A stretch of 30,660 nt of DNA, taken from contig JANNXS010000196.1 of the NCBI GenBank assembly GCA_031409695.1, positions 1 through 30,660 of the forward strand, in the 5' to 3' direction. Numbering within the stretch: the first letter of the stretch is position 1; each line of letters begins with the position of its first letter. Positions 1 to 7,997 of this stretch are shown here, in pieces. The position numbers and the translations under genes are program-made. Under the pieces are notes generated by a model. That model saw only the letters and a list, made by a program, of their open reading frames with translations. It did not search any database and was not told the origin of the DNA. The DNA is from JABFRJ01 sp031409695. Its GTDB lineage: Bacteria > Pseudomonadota > Alphaproteobacteria > Rhizobiales > Hyphomicrobiaceae.

Positions 1-393
1 GCCGGGTTCGCCGGCTGGTCTTTGTTTTGTCCGGCGCCGCTCACTGCGCCGCCGATGAATAGGTTCTAACCGAAGCTGGCGGATAAATCAATACGGATCG
101 TAACGTAACATAATAACGAATGCGTGAGGATTGACGTGATCGCGATCACGGCGCCGTGGGAATGCGCCTAAAAATGTGTTTTTCAGACGATCTGTGCGCT
201 TATGCGGCGCGAATCCGATTGCGCTTCACGGATTTCAATCCGGCAATCACGAAACTGTCAGTAACGTAATTGGGTTCGTGATCGCAGGACGAGCGATGAT
301 GCCGAGCCCGTGATCGACCTCGACTGGGGGCGCGTAGCCTATGTCGCGTCGTCGATGGCTGTCGCCAACCGTTGGAACGCTGTAGGCCGCGCC
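1..393. other. Upstream intergenic region, no confident gene
   Basis: No convincing coding region is seen. On the minus strand a GTG at 44 opens a frame that runs off the window edge without a stop (MSGAGQNKDQ...). It could be the first codons of a divergent gene but is too short to judge. The stretch around 80-130 is AT-richer than its surroundings and may hold promoters. A perfect 16-base palindrome at 135-150 is listed separately. Confidence 0.4.
135..150. promoter_or_regulatory. Perfect 16-bp palindrome resembling a CRP/FNR-family operator
   Basis: The sequence CGTGATCGCGATCACG is a perfect inverted repeat. Read as GTGA-N6-TCAC it matches the core of the CRP-type consensus TGTGA-N6-TCACA except at the two outermost bases. 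It lies about 245 bases before the MFS transporter start and about 90 bases before a possible minus-strand start at 44. Its function as an operator is inferred from symmetry and position only. Confidence 0.4.
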
Positions 394-1572
394 ATGAAAC
401 ATTCGCTCTCGGCACCGACAGGCCTTGTCGGCTTTATCCTGCTCATGGTTGCGAGCCTGGGCGTGATGGGCAATGCCGTCGTGTCGGCCGCCATGCCCGC
501 CATGCGGGACGCCTTTGGAGATACGGCGCATATCAACACCCTGATTGGCCTCGTCGTGACCCTGCCAGCGCTTGGCATCGTGCTCACGGCCGCCCCAGGT
601 GGATGGCTTTGTGACCGCTTTGGCCGGCGTCCCGTCATGTTGGCGGCCCTCGCCTGCTATGCGGTTGCAGGCCTGTCGGGATTCGTTTTCACATCACTGT
701 GGGCGATTCTCGCTGGCCGTTTCCTGCTTGGTGTCGCCATCGGTGGCACCATGACGTCGGCCATGGCGATGATCGGCGATCGCTACGAGGGCGAAGCGCG
801 GATCAAGTTCATGAGCACGCAAGCGGCCGTCATGTCGGCGGCCAGCATGATTTTCCTGCTCTCGGGCGGGTTGCTCGGCGAGATCGGCTGGCGGTTTCCA
901 TTTTTGATGTACGGCGTCGGGCTGCTGATGATCCCGGTGGTGCTTGCCCAATTGCCTGAAAGCCGGCCCGAACGACCACCGACGGGTGCAAGTGACCGTC
1001 TCGATCTGGGACCGCTCGCCGTGGTTGGGGTCTCGGCCCTCATTGCCATGGTGCTGTTCTACATGCTGCCGGTGCGGTTGCCATTCCACTTGGCAGCCAA
1101 CGGCATCACGTCGCCAGCTGTTGCAGGCCTGACCGTCGCTGTGGGCACACTGACAATGACGTTCATGGCCCTCATTTACAGTCGGACCGGTGCCAAACTG
1201 CCGCCCATGCTGGTCTATGCCGTCATCTTCGGGTTGACGGCGGTTGGCTTCCTGATCATTTCACAATCGACAAGCCTAACCGGTACCATGATCGGCACGG
1301 CGCTGGCCGGGGCTGGCAACGGCTGGCTGTTTCCGGCCAACAATCTTCTCATCATGGCGCGCGCGCCACCGCACCAGCGTGGCCGAGCGTCAGGGTTTCA
1401 TACAACCTGTATTTTTAGCGGGCAGTTTCTGTCGCCGCTGCTCAGTGGCCCGATTGTCGATCGTGGTTCGGTGGCCCTCGCGTTTCTGGTCTTTGCCGGG
1501 GCAGCACTTCTGGCGCTGGCAGGGTATCTTGCGGCCTATTTGGTGCAACGGCGGGCGGTCAGCACTTCTTGA
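394..1572 (+). CDS. MFS transporter (drug/metabolite efflux type)
   Basis: This is a major facilitator superfamily permease of the inner membrane, probably a proton-coupled exporter. The protein of about 392 residues is a chain of hydrophobic segments consistent with 12 helices. The signature loop between helices 2 and 3 is clear (GGWLCDRFGRRPVML), and a family-like PESRPER stretch ends the first half before the central cytoplasmic loop. The frame is open from a GTG at 310. I prefer the ATG at 394 because the residues before it (DLDWGRVAYVASS...) are not membrane-protein-like and the first helix begins shortly after MKHSLSAPTG. The substrate cannot be read from the sequence. The 3' end overlaps the convergent gene at 1559-2095 by 14 bases. 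Confidence 0.9.
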   Translation: MKHSLSAPTGLVGFILLMVASLGVMGNAVVSAAMPAMRDAFGDTAHINTLIGLVVTLPALGIVLTAAPGGWLCDRFGRRPVMLAALACYAVAGLSGFVFTSLWAILAGRFLLGVAIGGTMTSAMAMIGDRYEGEARIKFMSTQAAVMSAASMIFLLSGGLLGEIGWRFPFLMYGVGLLMIPVVLAQLPESRPERPPTGASDRLDLGPLAVVGVSALIAMVLFYMLPVRLPFHLAANGITSPAVAGLTVAVGTLTMTFMALIYSRTGAKLPPMLVYAVIFGLTAVGFLIISQSTSLTGTMIGTALAGAGNGWLFPANNLLIMARAPPHQRGRASGFHTTCIFSGQFLSPLLSGPIVDRGSVALAFLVFAGAALLALAGYLAAYLVQRRAVSTS

Positions 1573-2095
1573 AGTAACGATACACCTCGGGTGCCGTCAT
1601 CCACATCATCGTTGGAGACAACCCGCCGCGATCGAAGATGAACGCCCGGATATCGGCTGGGTAATAATCAAGCAGTTGGTCGGTACCGCTGAATTGTGAC
1701 GCCGTGTGAAAGCCGATGCGGGCACCGGATGTCACGCAAATCTTGTCACGCGGAATGTGGTGCAGCAGGATCGTGCACGCCGACGCACACAGGCCAGATA
1801 TGCGCACGTTAACGCCCTTGGCCGCGCGACTGCGCCAACGCGTGTCGTGCTGGCCCATGAAGCCACCCGGATCGTTTGAAACGTCAACGGTTGAGTTGGC
1901 GGGTACAGCTGCTGCCGGACCAGGGGCAATGGAAACCGCGACCGTTAAGGCAAGTGCAAAACCAGCGACGGTGCGTCGAGCCAGCTTCGACTTTGGGGCG
2001 GACCAAGAGCGACTGAACGGCAGGTGTGTATCCGACCCGCGCACCCCGTTGTTCGATGACAAGAGCTGAAGTGCTCCGAGCATATCTGATCCCAT
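1559..2095 (-). CDS. Exported ClpP/crotonase-fold-like hypothetical protein (COG3904-like)
   Basis: A protein of 178 residues with a signal-peptide-like segment at about 38-65 (basic residues, then AGFALALTVAVSIAPG, then an AAA region). The mature part contains DPGG, then GLCASACTILL, then ARIGFHTA. These correspond to the glycine-rich strand, the Ser-bearing CxSAC turn and the following GxH segment seen in periplasmic COG3904 proteins, which are distant relatives of the ClpP/crotonase fold. Whether it is a peptidase is not known. The C-terminus ends in a lysine/cysteine tail (YRYFKKC). The annotated ATG leaves a long region before the signal segment, and another ATG at 2083 is possible. It converges on the MFS gene with a 14-base overlap. 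Confidence 0.7.
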   Translation of the reverse strand: MGSDMLGALQLLSSNNGVRGSDTHLPFSRSWSAPKSKLARRTVAGFALALTVAVSIAPGPAAAVPANSTVDVSNDPGGFMGQHDTRWRSRAAKGVNVRISGLCASACTILLHHIPRDKICVTSGARIGFHTASQFSGTDQLLDYYPADIRAFIFDRGGLSPTMMWMTAPEVYRYFKKC

Positions 2096-2221
2096 TGAAG
2101 CTGGCTTAGCCCTTGTACACCGGCGTCGGAACGCAACAAGTAGAGCCGCCAGAACATCGTGACTTTACCGCTTATTTTGTCACGCGGGTACGATTGGTCG
2201 ACAGGATCAGTGCCAAGTCAG

Positions 2222-2235
2222 CCCCCCCCCCCCCC
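2222..2235 (+). repeat. Homopolymeric tract of 14 cytosines
   Basis: An uninterrupted run of 14 C follows GTGCCAAGTCAG. Such tracts slip during replication and are also prone to sequencing error. It lies about 90 bases upstream of the small ORF starting at 2323, outside any confident gene. Confidence 0.9.
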
Positions 2236-2322
2236 GAACAGCCCGCATAGTTGGCCCGAACATTGCTTGGCTTGTTGCGCAGTATACGTTTTCCCCCAAC
2301 GTGAACGCATCGGATTTGCACC

Positions 2323-2556
2323 ATGCTTGGCAGCGAATTTTTCCGCAGTTACTCGCAAACTTTGTCTCGGGTGCTGTTGATCGAGATGATCGACCAGCAC
2401 GCGCAAGCACAGAACAAGCGACGCTTGTCTATTGTCGGACCGTGCTACACGCAGGAGCAGTGGCTCGCGGTTCAGGCTGAACGTCGGGCCGCTGAACGTC
2501 GGGCCGCAGAACGTTGGGCCGCAACACGGCAAGCTGAGGCGCTTGCTGCCGCCTAA
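2323..2556 (+). CDS. Small hypothetical protein with AERRA repeats (uncertain)
   Basis: A 77-residue frame starts at ATG 2323 and ends TAA at 2556, convergent to the lysR gene. The N-terminal half (LGSEFFRSYSQTL..., IEMIDQHAQAQNKRR) looks like ordinary amphipathic protein. The C-terminal third is built from an in-frame 15-base tandem repeat that encodes AERRA three times with decay, then an Ala-rich tail. The in-frame repeat and fairly balanced composition argue for coding. The absence of a clear Shine-Dalgarno sequence and of any recognisable family argues against. The function is unknown. Confidence 0.35.
   Translation: MLGSEFFRSYSQTLSRVLLIEMIDQHAQAQNKRRLSIVGPCYTQEQWLAVQAERRAAERRAAERWAATRQAEALAAA
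2476..2520 (+). repeat. 15-bp tandem repeat, three copies
   Basis: Unit GCTGAACGTCGGGCC occurs at 2476-2490 and 2491-2505 exactly, and at 2506-2520 with two changes. It is in frame with the small ORF at 2323-2556 and encodes a charged AERRA repeat. Confidence 0.85.
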
Positions 2557-2622
2557 GTGAAATTCGACAGCATCGTAAAGCTGTCTTCGCGGTTTTTTGT
2601 CGGGCGACCGACCAACATCTGC

Positions 2623-3543
2623 CTACGTTTTCTCGTTTGGCGTCGCGCATGCCGCCATGGCCTCGCCCCGCGTCCGGAACCAGTCTCCGAGAAAGTCCAG
2701 GAGGACACGCAGCCGCGGCAGGACATACTTGCCGCCAGCGTAGAGCGCATACACACCGTCGTTGCCATTTTGGGCAAAACCGTCGAGCACGCGCACAAGA
2801 CGGCCTGCAAGAACGTCATCCAGCACATGCAACTCGGAGGCCCGCATTAGTCCTCCGGCATCCAAGGCGGCCAAGCGGAGCATTTCAAGTGAATCCGACC
2901 GCAACCTGCTCGTGATCCGCACGCCGACCTCCTTACCATTGTCGAGAAATGGCCACGTCCATGTGTCGCCAAAGGCAAGGCAGGCATGGCCGATAATATC
3001 TTCCGGTCGCAGGGGGCAACCGGCACGTTCGAGGTAGCGAGGTGCCGCCACAATGATTTGGCTGTCGGCTGACAAACGCTTTGCGATCATGGCGCTGTCG
3101 GCCGGGATGCCGGACAGGATTGCCACATCGTAGCCGTCCTCCTGCAGGTTCACGGGGCCATCGGCAAGGTTGATCTGAACCTCTATCTCTTTATAAACGC
3201 TGAGAAATTTTGTCACAGCCGGCGCAATATACCGCCGGGTCAGCGCCTGGCTTGCGACGATGCGCAGTTTGCCCTTTGGCCGCCCCACGGCGTCGGCCAC
3301 CATGGCCCGTGCCTGTTCCATTTCGGCAAGGATGCGCTCGACGTGGATCCTGAAACGAGCACCCTCATCTGTGATGCGAATTGAGCGCGTCGTGCGTTCA
3401 AACAGCCGCACACCCATTTCGTCCTCTAAAGCTTGGACGCGTTTGGAAATCGTGCCCGGTGTCAGACCGAGTTCACTGCCAACGGCCGACAAATTTCCAA
3501 CCGCCGCAACACGGGCGAAAATTTCGATATCCTGAATGTCCAT
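2623..3543 (-). CDS. LysR-type transcriptional regulator
   Basis: A LysR-family DNA-binding regulator of about 306 residues, the usual size. Residues 1-60 form the winged helix-turn-helix (MDIQDIEIFARVAAVGNLSA, then SELGLTPGTISKRVQALE, then LFERTTRSIRITDEG). A linker helix follows, and from about residue 90 (GKLRIVAS) comes the two-lobed effector-binding domain. The frame stays open upstream to 3687, but the family's normal start is the ATG at 3543, so the extension is dropped. It is transcribed away from the aldo/keto reductase at 4000, with a 456-base gap holding a strong palindrome. By analogy with other LysR pairs it may control that gene and itself. The inducer is unknown. Confidence 0.9.
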   Translation of the reverse strand: MDIQDIEIFARVAAVGNLSAVGSELGLTPGTISKRVQALEDEMGVRLFERTTRSIRITDEGARFRIHVERILAEMEQARAMVADAVGRPKGKLRIVASQALTRRYIAPAVTKFLSVYKEIEVQINLADGPVNLQEDGYDVAILSGIPADSAMIAKRLSADSQIIVAAPRYLERAGCPLRPEDIIGHACLAFGDTWTWPFLDNGKEVGVRITSRLRSDSLEMLRLAALDAGGLMRASELHVLDDVLAGRLVRVLDGFAQNGNDGVYALYAGGKYVLPRLRVLLDFLGDWFRTRGEAMAACATPNEKT

Positions 3544-3999
3544 GTCCGAATGCGACGGCTCATCAACCGGCCTTGCAGCAGCACCTCTCCGGCACTGTCC
3601 ACGCCCGTTCGCCGCTCCCCCGCTCATGCCGCAAAAAAGCCCAGTCGGGCCATCACTCAAGCTCACCCGACCAAGATGCGGCGTCATTTGAAGGGCATCT
3701 ATTCAGCCCTCGTCTTATGCCGATGGCATCACCAATTACGCTTCAGGAGGCAAGTCTCTTGTGCGATTTTAGCGGCATTCCCCGATGGGTGGCAAGTCAA
3801 ACATTGATACATGCGGCAATCTGCATTCCGACGTTAACAGAATGAAGTAGCGCAACGATATGTAAAATAATCTATATTTTACAGAATGCTAGAACGGATC
3901 ATCTGCACTCTGTCCAGTGCGAGTTGATCCGCATGGGGCGACCTGTGTAAGGGTTCTGGCGTCGCCTTCCCCGCACGCGTCACATGAATGATTTGCGCC
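3544..3999. other. Divergent regulatory region between lysR-type gene and aldo/keto reductase
   Basis: No gene is supported here. Short plus-strand frames that run through it are mostly antisense to the regulator. The part from about 3840 to 3890 is strikingly AT-rich compared with its surroundings and holds the palindrome listed separately, so promoters for both divergent genes probably lie here. Confidence 0.5.
3861..3883. promoter_or_regulatory. Palindromic operator candidate upstream of aldo/keto reductase
   Basis: Perfect nine-base arms TGTAAAATA and TATTTTACA flank the five-base centre ATCTA. The site is about 117 bases before the reductase start and lies between divergent genes, where LysR proteins usually bind dyads of the T-N11-A type. 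That the adjacent LysR protein is the binder is an inference. Confidence 0.55.
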
Positions 4000-5040
4000 A
4001 TGAGCATGTCTATCAGACACCGCACCCTCGGCCGTTCAGGTTTGCAAATATCCGAACTGTGTCTCGGCACCATGATGTTTGGTGACCAGACCGACGAAGC
4101 GGAGGCGGCTCGAATCGTGGCCGACGCGGGAGCCCGTGGCATCAACCTGATGGATACGGCCGACCAATATGCGGGGGGTCGTTCAGAGGAGATCGTCGGG
4201 CGGTTGCTAAAGGACCGCCGTTCAAGCTGGGTGCTGGCGTCAAAGGCCGGCAATCCCGTCGGTCCTGGTCCCTTAAATGTTGGCCAATCGCGACGGCATG
4301 TCATGGCGGCATGTGAGGCCAGCCTGAAGCGGCTCGGCACCGATGTCATCGATCTTTATTATGTGCACCTACCTGACCCGCATACGCCCTGGGAGCAGGT
4401 GGTTGAAACCTATGGACTGCTCATCCGCCAGGGCAAGATCCGGGAGTGGGGCCTTTCGAACGTGCGCGCCTGGACAATTGCCCACGTTGCCCATCTTTGC
4501 GACCAAGCGGGCGTCCCGCGACCAGCCGCGCTGCAGCCCTACTACAACCTCATGAACCGCCAGCCGGAGACCGAAGTTCTACCGGCGGCGAAACACTTCG
4601 GTCTCGGTTGCATCACCTACAGCCCGATTGCGCGCGGTGTCTTGTCCGGAAAGTATGCCCTCAACGTGACGCCTGAGGCAGGCACACGGGCCGCACGGCG
4701 CGATCGCCGCATGATGGAGACGGAATGGCGTCCGGAAAGTATCGAGATCGCCGGTCAGCTTAAAGCCTATTGCGATGCCCGAGGTGTTTCGTTGGTGCAT
4801 TGGGCGGTGGCGTGGGTGCTGAACAACGGTGCAGTGACATCCGTCATTGCGGGCCCGCGCACATTCGACCAATGGGCAACATATCCAGCAGCGCTTGATT
4901 ACCGGTGGACTTCCGACGATGAAGCCATGGCGGAGAGCGTGACGACGGCCGGTCATCCCTCGACCCCGGGTTTCACCGATCCGCGCTATCCCGTCGAGGG
5001 GCGCTTTGCCATGATGGATGTGGTTAGGCCGGCCACATAG
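4000..5040 (+). CDS. Aldo/keto reductase
   Basis: An NADPH-dependent oxidoreductase of the aldo/keto reductase superfamily (TIM barrel), about 346 residues, probably cytoplasmic. The catalytic tetrad is readable: Asp and Tyr in MDTADQYAGG, Lys in VLASKAGN and His in YYVHLPDPHTPW. The GLSNV and late NADP-binding VIAGPRT segments are also present. The opening RTLGRSGLQISELCLGTMMF is typical of YajO/YghZ-type members. ATG codons at 3988, 4000 and 4006 compete. None has a good ribosome binding site, and I chose 4000 because the conserved strand starts soon after it. It is divergent from the LysR-type gene, which suggests substrate-induced control. The substrate is not evident. Confidence 0.9.
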   Translation: MSMSIRHRTLGRSGLQISELCLGTMMFGDQTDEAEAARIVADAGARGINLMDTADQYAGGRSEEIVGRLLKDRRSSWVLASKAGNPVGPGPLNVGQSRRHVMAACEASLKRLGTDVIDLYYVHLPDPHTPWEQVVETYGLLIRQGKIREWGLSNVRAWTIAHVAHLCDQAGVPRPAALQPYYNLMNRQPETEVLPAAKHFGLGCITYSPIARGVLSGKYALNVTPEAGTRAARRDRRMMETEWRPESIEIAGQLKAYCDARGVSLVHWAVAWVLNNGAVTSVIAGPRTFDQWATYPAALDYRWTSDDEAMAESVTTAGHPSTPGFTDPRYPVEGRFAMMDVVRPAT

Positions 5041-5207
5041 GATCGCACCAGATAAATCACAGGTTGCTAAATTGGATCGTCACAGCGGTCACACATGGGC
5101 GGCCGCATGCAAGCAGATAGTCGGATACCGTTGGTCAATCCTTTTGACCGACGGGTTAAGTCCGCCTAGGGAATGGCACCGATCCACATCAACTAGATCC
5201 GTCATTC

Positions 5208-5957
5208 ATGGCCGGCCATTCGCAATTCAAGAACATCATGCACCGCAAAGGCAAGGCGGACGCGCAGCGCGCGCGCGCCTTTGCCCGTTTCAGCCGTGAA
5301 ATTACAGTCGCGGCCAAGACGGGCTTGCCCGACCCGGATATGAATGCGCGCCTGCGCCTCGCGATCCAGAACGCACGCGCCGAAAACATGCCCAAGGACA
5401 ACATTGAGCGCGCAATCAAGAAGGCAGCAGGCGCCGATAGCGCAAATTTTGAGGCCGTCCGCTATGAAGGTTACGGGCCTGGCGGCGTTGCTATCATCGT
5501 TGAAACGCTGACCGACAATCGCAACCGTACCGGTGGCGAAGTGCGCTCATCATTTACGAAATGCAGTGGCAACCTCGGGGCAACAGGGGCTGTCAGCCAC
5601 GGCTTCGCCCATGTCGGTGAAATCATCTACAAGCCGGAGGCTGGATCACCTGAGGCGATCCTTGAGGCGGCCATTGATGCGGGCGCCGAGGACGTCGCCT
5701 CCGACGCTGAGGGGCACATCATTACGACGTCATATGATACGCTTGGCACAGTCGCGCAGGCCCTGCAGGACAAGATCGGCGTTCCGGCCTCCGTGAAGAT
5801 CGTGTGGACGCCAAACCTTATGACGGCCGTCGACGGTGACCGGGCCGAGACAAATATGAAATTGCTTCAGGTGCTTGAAGAGCTCGACGACGTGCAGGCC
5901 GTATTCTCGAACATCGAAGTCGATGAGGCGACATTGGCCAAGCTCGGTGCGGCGTGA
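5208..5957 (+). CDS. yebC: YebC/PmpR-family DNA-binding regulatory protein
   Basis: A 249-residue cytoplasmic protein of the YebC/PmpR/TACO1 family. Members are described as transcriptional regulators and, more recently, as translation factors relieving ribosome stalling. The diagnostic start MAGHSQFKNIMHRKGK, the FSREITVAAK region, the NARAENMPKDNIERAIKK helix and the YEGYGPGGVAIIVETLTDN core are all present. The usual hydrophobic segment after the GNLG motif reads GAVSHGFAHVGEI, where most relatives have a Met-Phe-Asp-Arg-like stretch. In many alphaproteobacteria yebC precedes ruvC; here it is followed by a DMT transporter whose GTG start overlaps the yebC TGA by four bases, so the two are probably cotranslated. 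Confidence 0.96.
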   Translation: MAGHSQFKNIMHRKGKADAQRARAFARFSREITVAAKTGLPDPDMNARLRLAIQNARAENMPKDNIERAIKKAAGADSANFEAVRYEGYGPGGVAIIVETLTDNRNRTGGEVRSSFTKCSGNLGATGAVSHGFAHVGEIIYKPEAGSPEAILEAAIDAGAEDVASDAEGHIITTSYDTLGTVAQALQDKIGVPASVKIVWTPNLMTAVDGDRAETNMKLLQVLEELDDVQAVFSNIEVDEATLAKLGAA

Positions 5958-6937
5958 ACGAGCTAACGGCCGCGCGGCCAATCATCTCCCAAGGTGATCT
6001 TGCCCGCGGCGTACTTTGGGCGCTAGCCGCCGCCATGTTCTGGGGCGGTGCCTTCATCGCGCCGCTGGTATTGCAAGGCTACACGTCGATCGAGATTGCA
6101 GCTGGCCGCTTCATGGGCTCGGGCTTGTTCTCACTTCTCGTTTTGGCGATCACCGCTGCTCGCGGCCACGCGCTTGGCGTCGGCGGATGGCGGACGTGGG
6201 CGACGGCGGCCCTGCTTGGCTGCATTGGGGGCTTTCTCTATTTCGTCCTTCTGACTGAGGGCGTCCAACGGGCCAATGCGGCAGTCGTGACGCTGATTAT
6301 CGGTATTTTGCCGATTGCCATACCGCTGGTCGCCCAGTTGTCCGACGGGTCCTTTAATTGGCGAACGGCCGTGTTGCCGAGCGCTCTGATTTTCGCGGGT
6401 TTGCTTGCCGTGCATGGCGGCACGCATGGGTTCGGAATGAGCGATCGCATGGATAGCCGCTATCTGAGCGGACTTGGGTTTGGTTTCGCGGCACTCGCGT
6501 CTTGGACATGGTATGCCATTCACAACGCGCGGGCGCTCACGGTGAGGCCGGGCATGTCGGCTGCGCTGTGGTCAAGCATACAAGGCGTTGCGTTGTTGCC
6601 CTTTGCGCTCCCTGTCATTGCTGTGTCCGTAATGGCGGCGGCCTCACATGGCAGCGGCGGGCCGACGGGGCGGGTATCGGTGGAGACATTCCTATTGGTC
6701 TCCTTAGCTCTTGGCATAGTGTCTTCCTGGATGGCCATGTGGTGTTGGAACCGGGCGTCGCAATTGCTGCCGGCCGATCTTGCGGGTCAGTTGATCGTGT
6801 TTGAAACGGTTGCGTCGCTCACCTATATCTATCTCTGGACGCAAGCTTGGCCACCCCCGCTGGTGGTTGCTGGCGCGGGACTGCTGCTGGGCGGCGTTTT
6901 GCTCGGCATCGTCAGGCTGCAGCGTCGGTCCCAATGA
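5954..6937 (+). CDS. DMT-superfamily (EamA) transporter
   Basis: An inner-membrane permease of about 327 residues with a regular series of hydrophobic segments consistent with ten helices in two EamA repeats. The first repeat begins GVLWALAAAMFWGGAFIAP, and the second begins near residue 170 at YLSGLGFGFAALASWTWYAI. The helix nine to ten region carries the typical PADLAGQLIVFETV and final LLLGGVLLGI. Members export or take up metabolites or amino acids, and the substrate cannot be read here. Translation starts at GTG 5954, which overlaps the yebC stop (GTGA), implying translational coupling. Confidence 0.9.
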   Translation: MNELTAARPIISQGDLARGVLWALAAAMFWGGAFIAPLVLQGYTSIEIAAGRFMGSGLFSLLVLAITAARGHALGVGGWRTWATAALLGCIGGFLYFVLLTEGVQRANAAVVTLIIGILPIAIPLVAQLSDGSFNWRTAVLPSALIFAGLLAVHGGTHGFGMSDRMDSRYLSGLGFGFAALASWTWYAIHNARALTVRPGMSAALWSSIQGVALLPFALPVIAVSVMAAASHGSGGPTGRVSVETFLLVSLALGIVSSWMAMWCWNRASQLLPADLAGQLIVFETVASLTYIYLWTQAWPPPLVVAGAGLLLGGVLLGIVRLQRRSQ

Positions 6938-7049
6938 GAGACCTGTTACATTGAAAGACCCGTCCCATTAACAGACAATTTACACGCGTCCCGTATCGTC
7001 CGCCTCAGCGCTGTGTATCAGCGTTTCGTCGCATCGGCATGAGAGGCGC

Positions 7050-7562
7050 GTGATCGTGTACCAGCTAGCCATCTTCACGGTTTTCCCGGTGGCGGTGATC
7101 TTTGCCGCTTTCACCGATCTGTTCTCCATGACGATCCCGAACCGCATTTCGCTGTTTCTGGTCGCAGGCTTTCTCGCGCTCGCGCCGTTCGCGCCGGGTA
7201 TGACGCTTGAAACATTCGGCATGCATCTCGCAGCCGGTGCTCTGGTGCTCGCGGTCACGTTCACGTTGTTCGCCTTTCGCGTCATTGGTGGTGGCGACGC
7301 CAAACTGCTGGCCGCGGTTGCGCTTTGGGTCGGCTGGGATCAACTCGCTCTCTACATCTTACTCGCCAGCATGGCGGGCGGCGCTCTTTGTGTCGCACTG
7401 TTGATGTTCCGCGCTGTACCGTTGCCGGTTCGTCTCGCCAAAGAGGTTTGGCTCGAGCGCCTGCACCGCCCGCGCGGTGACGTGCCGTACGGCATCGCAC
7501 TATCAGCCGCCGCGCTCTACATCTATCCGCAGACGATCTGGATTGCGGCACTTTCAAGCTAA
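7050..7562 (+). CDS. cpaA: Prepilin peptidase CpaA (type IV leader peptidase, A24)
   Basis: A membrane aspartyl protease of the short CpaA/TadV type, 170 residues, which cleaves leader peptides of Flp pilins and pseudopilins. The two active-site aspartates are visible in AAFTDLFSMTIPNRIS near residue 23 and in the GGGDAKL motif near residues 75-81. Around them are about five or six hydrophobic segments. The N-terminal methylase domain of classical PilD is absent, as usual in this subfamily. Start GTG 7050 follows a GAGAGG ribosome binding site, and a second GTG lies at 7056. It is the first gene of the tad block, separated from cpaB by 435 bases. Confidence 0.93.
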   Translation: MIVYQLAIFTVFPVAVIFAAFTDLFSMTIPNRISLFLVAGFLALAPFAPGMTLETFGMHLAAGALVLAVTFTLFAFRVIGGGDAKLLAAVALWVGWDQLALYILLASMAGGALCVALLMFRAVPLPVRLAKEVWLERLHRPRGDVPYGIALSAAALYIYPQTIWIAALSS

Positions 7563-7997
7563 TCGCACTGCGCTTGTTCTGCCCGCTGCATTCGTGTTCG
7601 AACTAACGAGCCAATCATACCTATAACCGTCTGTATAATTCATAAGCTGCGTCTGTGAAAAATAATCGGACGATGTCAGCGCCGCGGCGCGCCGTCTGAC
7701 CCCTCTACTGAAACGTGTCACGCTGGGCAAATTCGGCCGGCGCCATTGGCTTTTTGCTGTCTCTGGGGCCCGCGTCCAACGTGAGTGCCCGGGGGCGGCC
7801 CGCTCGCGGGCGTTTCGCTCTGCTGCGCGCGTCGTGCCGCCCTGGGACAGGGGGCAACGGCACAATCACGCTGCTCTGAGACATCCCACCGATCTGTTCC
7901 AAAACGACACGGGCATTAACTGAATTGTGACGTTTGTAACTCATTCTTTCCTTCAAGACAGAAGCCGAAGCGTGTCGGTTTGAAGGGACGTTGTGCA
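7563..7997. other. Gap between cpaA and cpaB
   Basis: I looked for a Flp pilin gene here on both strands and found none. The only frame of note is the minus-strand ORF at 7705-7944. The section at about 7600-7670 is AT-rich and could carry a promoter for the cpaB-tadC block, but no clear -35/-10 pair was fixed. Confidence 0.4.
7705..7944 (-). CDS. Small basic Pro/Arg-rich hypothetical protein, antisense inside tad locus
   Basis: A 79-residue frame beginning MSYKRHNSVNARVVLEQIGG and ending EFAQRDTFQ, divergent from cpaB. The ATG at 7944 is preceded by AAGGAAAGA, a good Shine-Dalgarno match at normal spacing, which is better than most neighbours have. The middle is rich in Pro, Arg, Gly and Ala (VPLPPVPGR, AKRPRAGRPRA), suggesting a flexible basic or nucleic-acid-binding tail. 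No family is recognised and no membrane segment is seen. It might be a local regulator of the pilus genes or a chance frame. Confidence 0.4.
   Translation of the reverse strand: MSYKRHNSVNARVVLEQIGGMSQSSVIVPLPPVPGRHDARSRAKRPRAGRPRALTLDAGPRDSKKPMAPAEFAQRDTFQ

Larger units (their letters stand above)
2096..2622. other. Intergenic region with poly-C tract and tandem repeats
   Basis: Apart from the weak ORF at 2323-2556, nothing coding is convincing here. It contains a run of 14 C at 2222-2235 and a 15-base tandem repeat at 2476-2520. No tRNA or strong terminator was seen. Confidence 0.4.

Noticed and set aside
1..44. Possible minus-strand gene start at GTG 44
   Set aside because: Only 14 codons are visible and there is no good ribosome binding site, so it was not called.
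3544..3687. N-terminal extension of the LysR gene to 3687
   Set aside because: LysR proteins begin at the winged helix; the extension is Gly/Arg/Ser-rich and unlike the family.
3381..3845. Plus-strand frames opposite the LysR gene
   Set aside because: They are antisense to the DNA-binding domain of the regulator and are low in protein-like composition.
7563..7997. A Flp pilin gene in the cpaA-cpaB gap
   Set aside because: No plus- or minus-strand frame shows a prepilin leader followed by a single hydrophobic helix.
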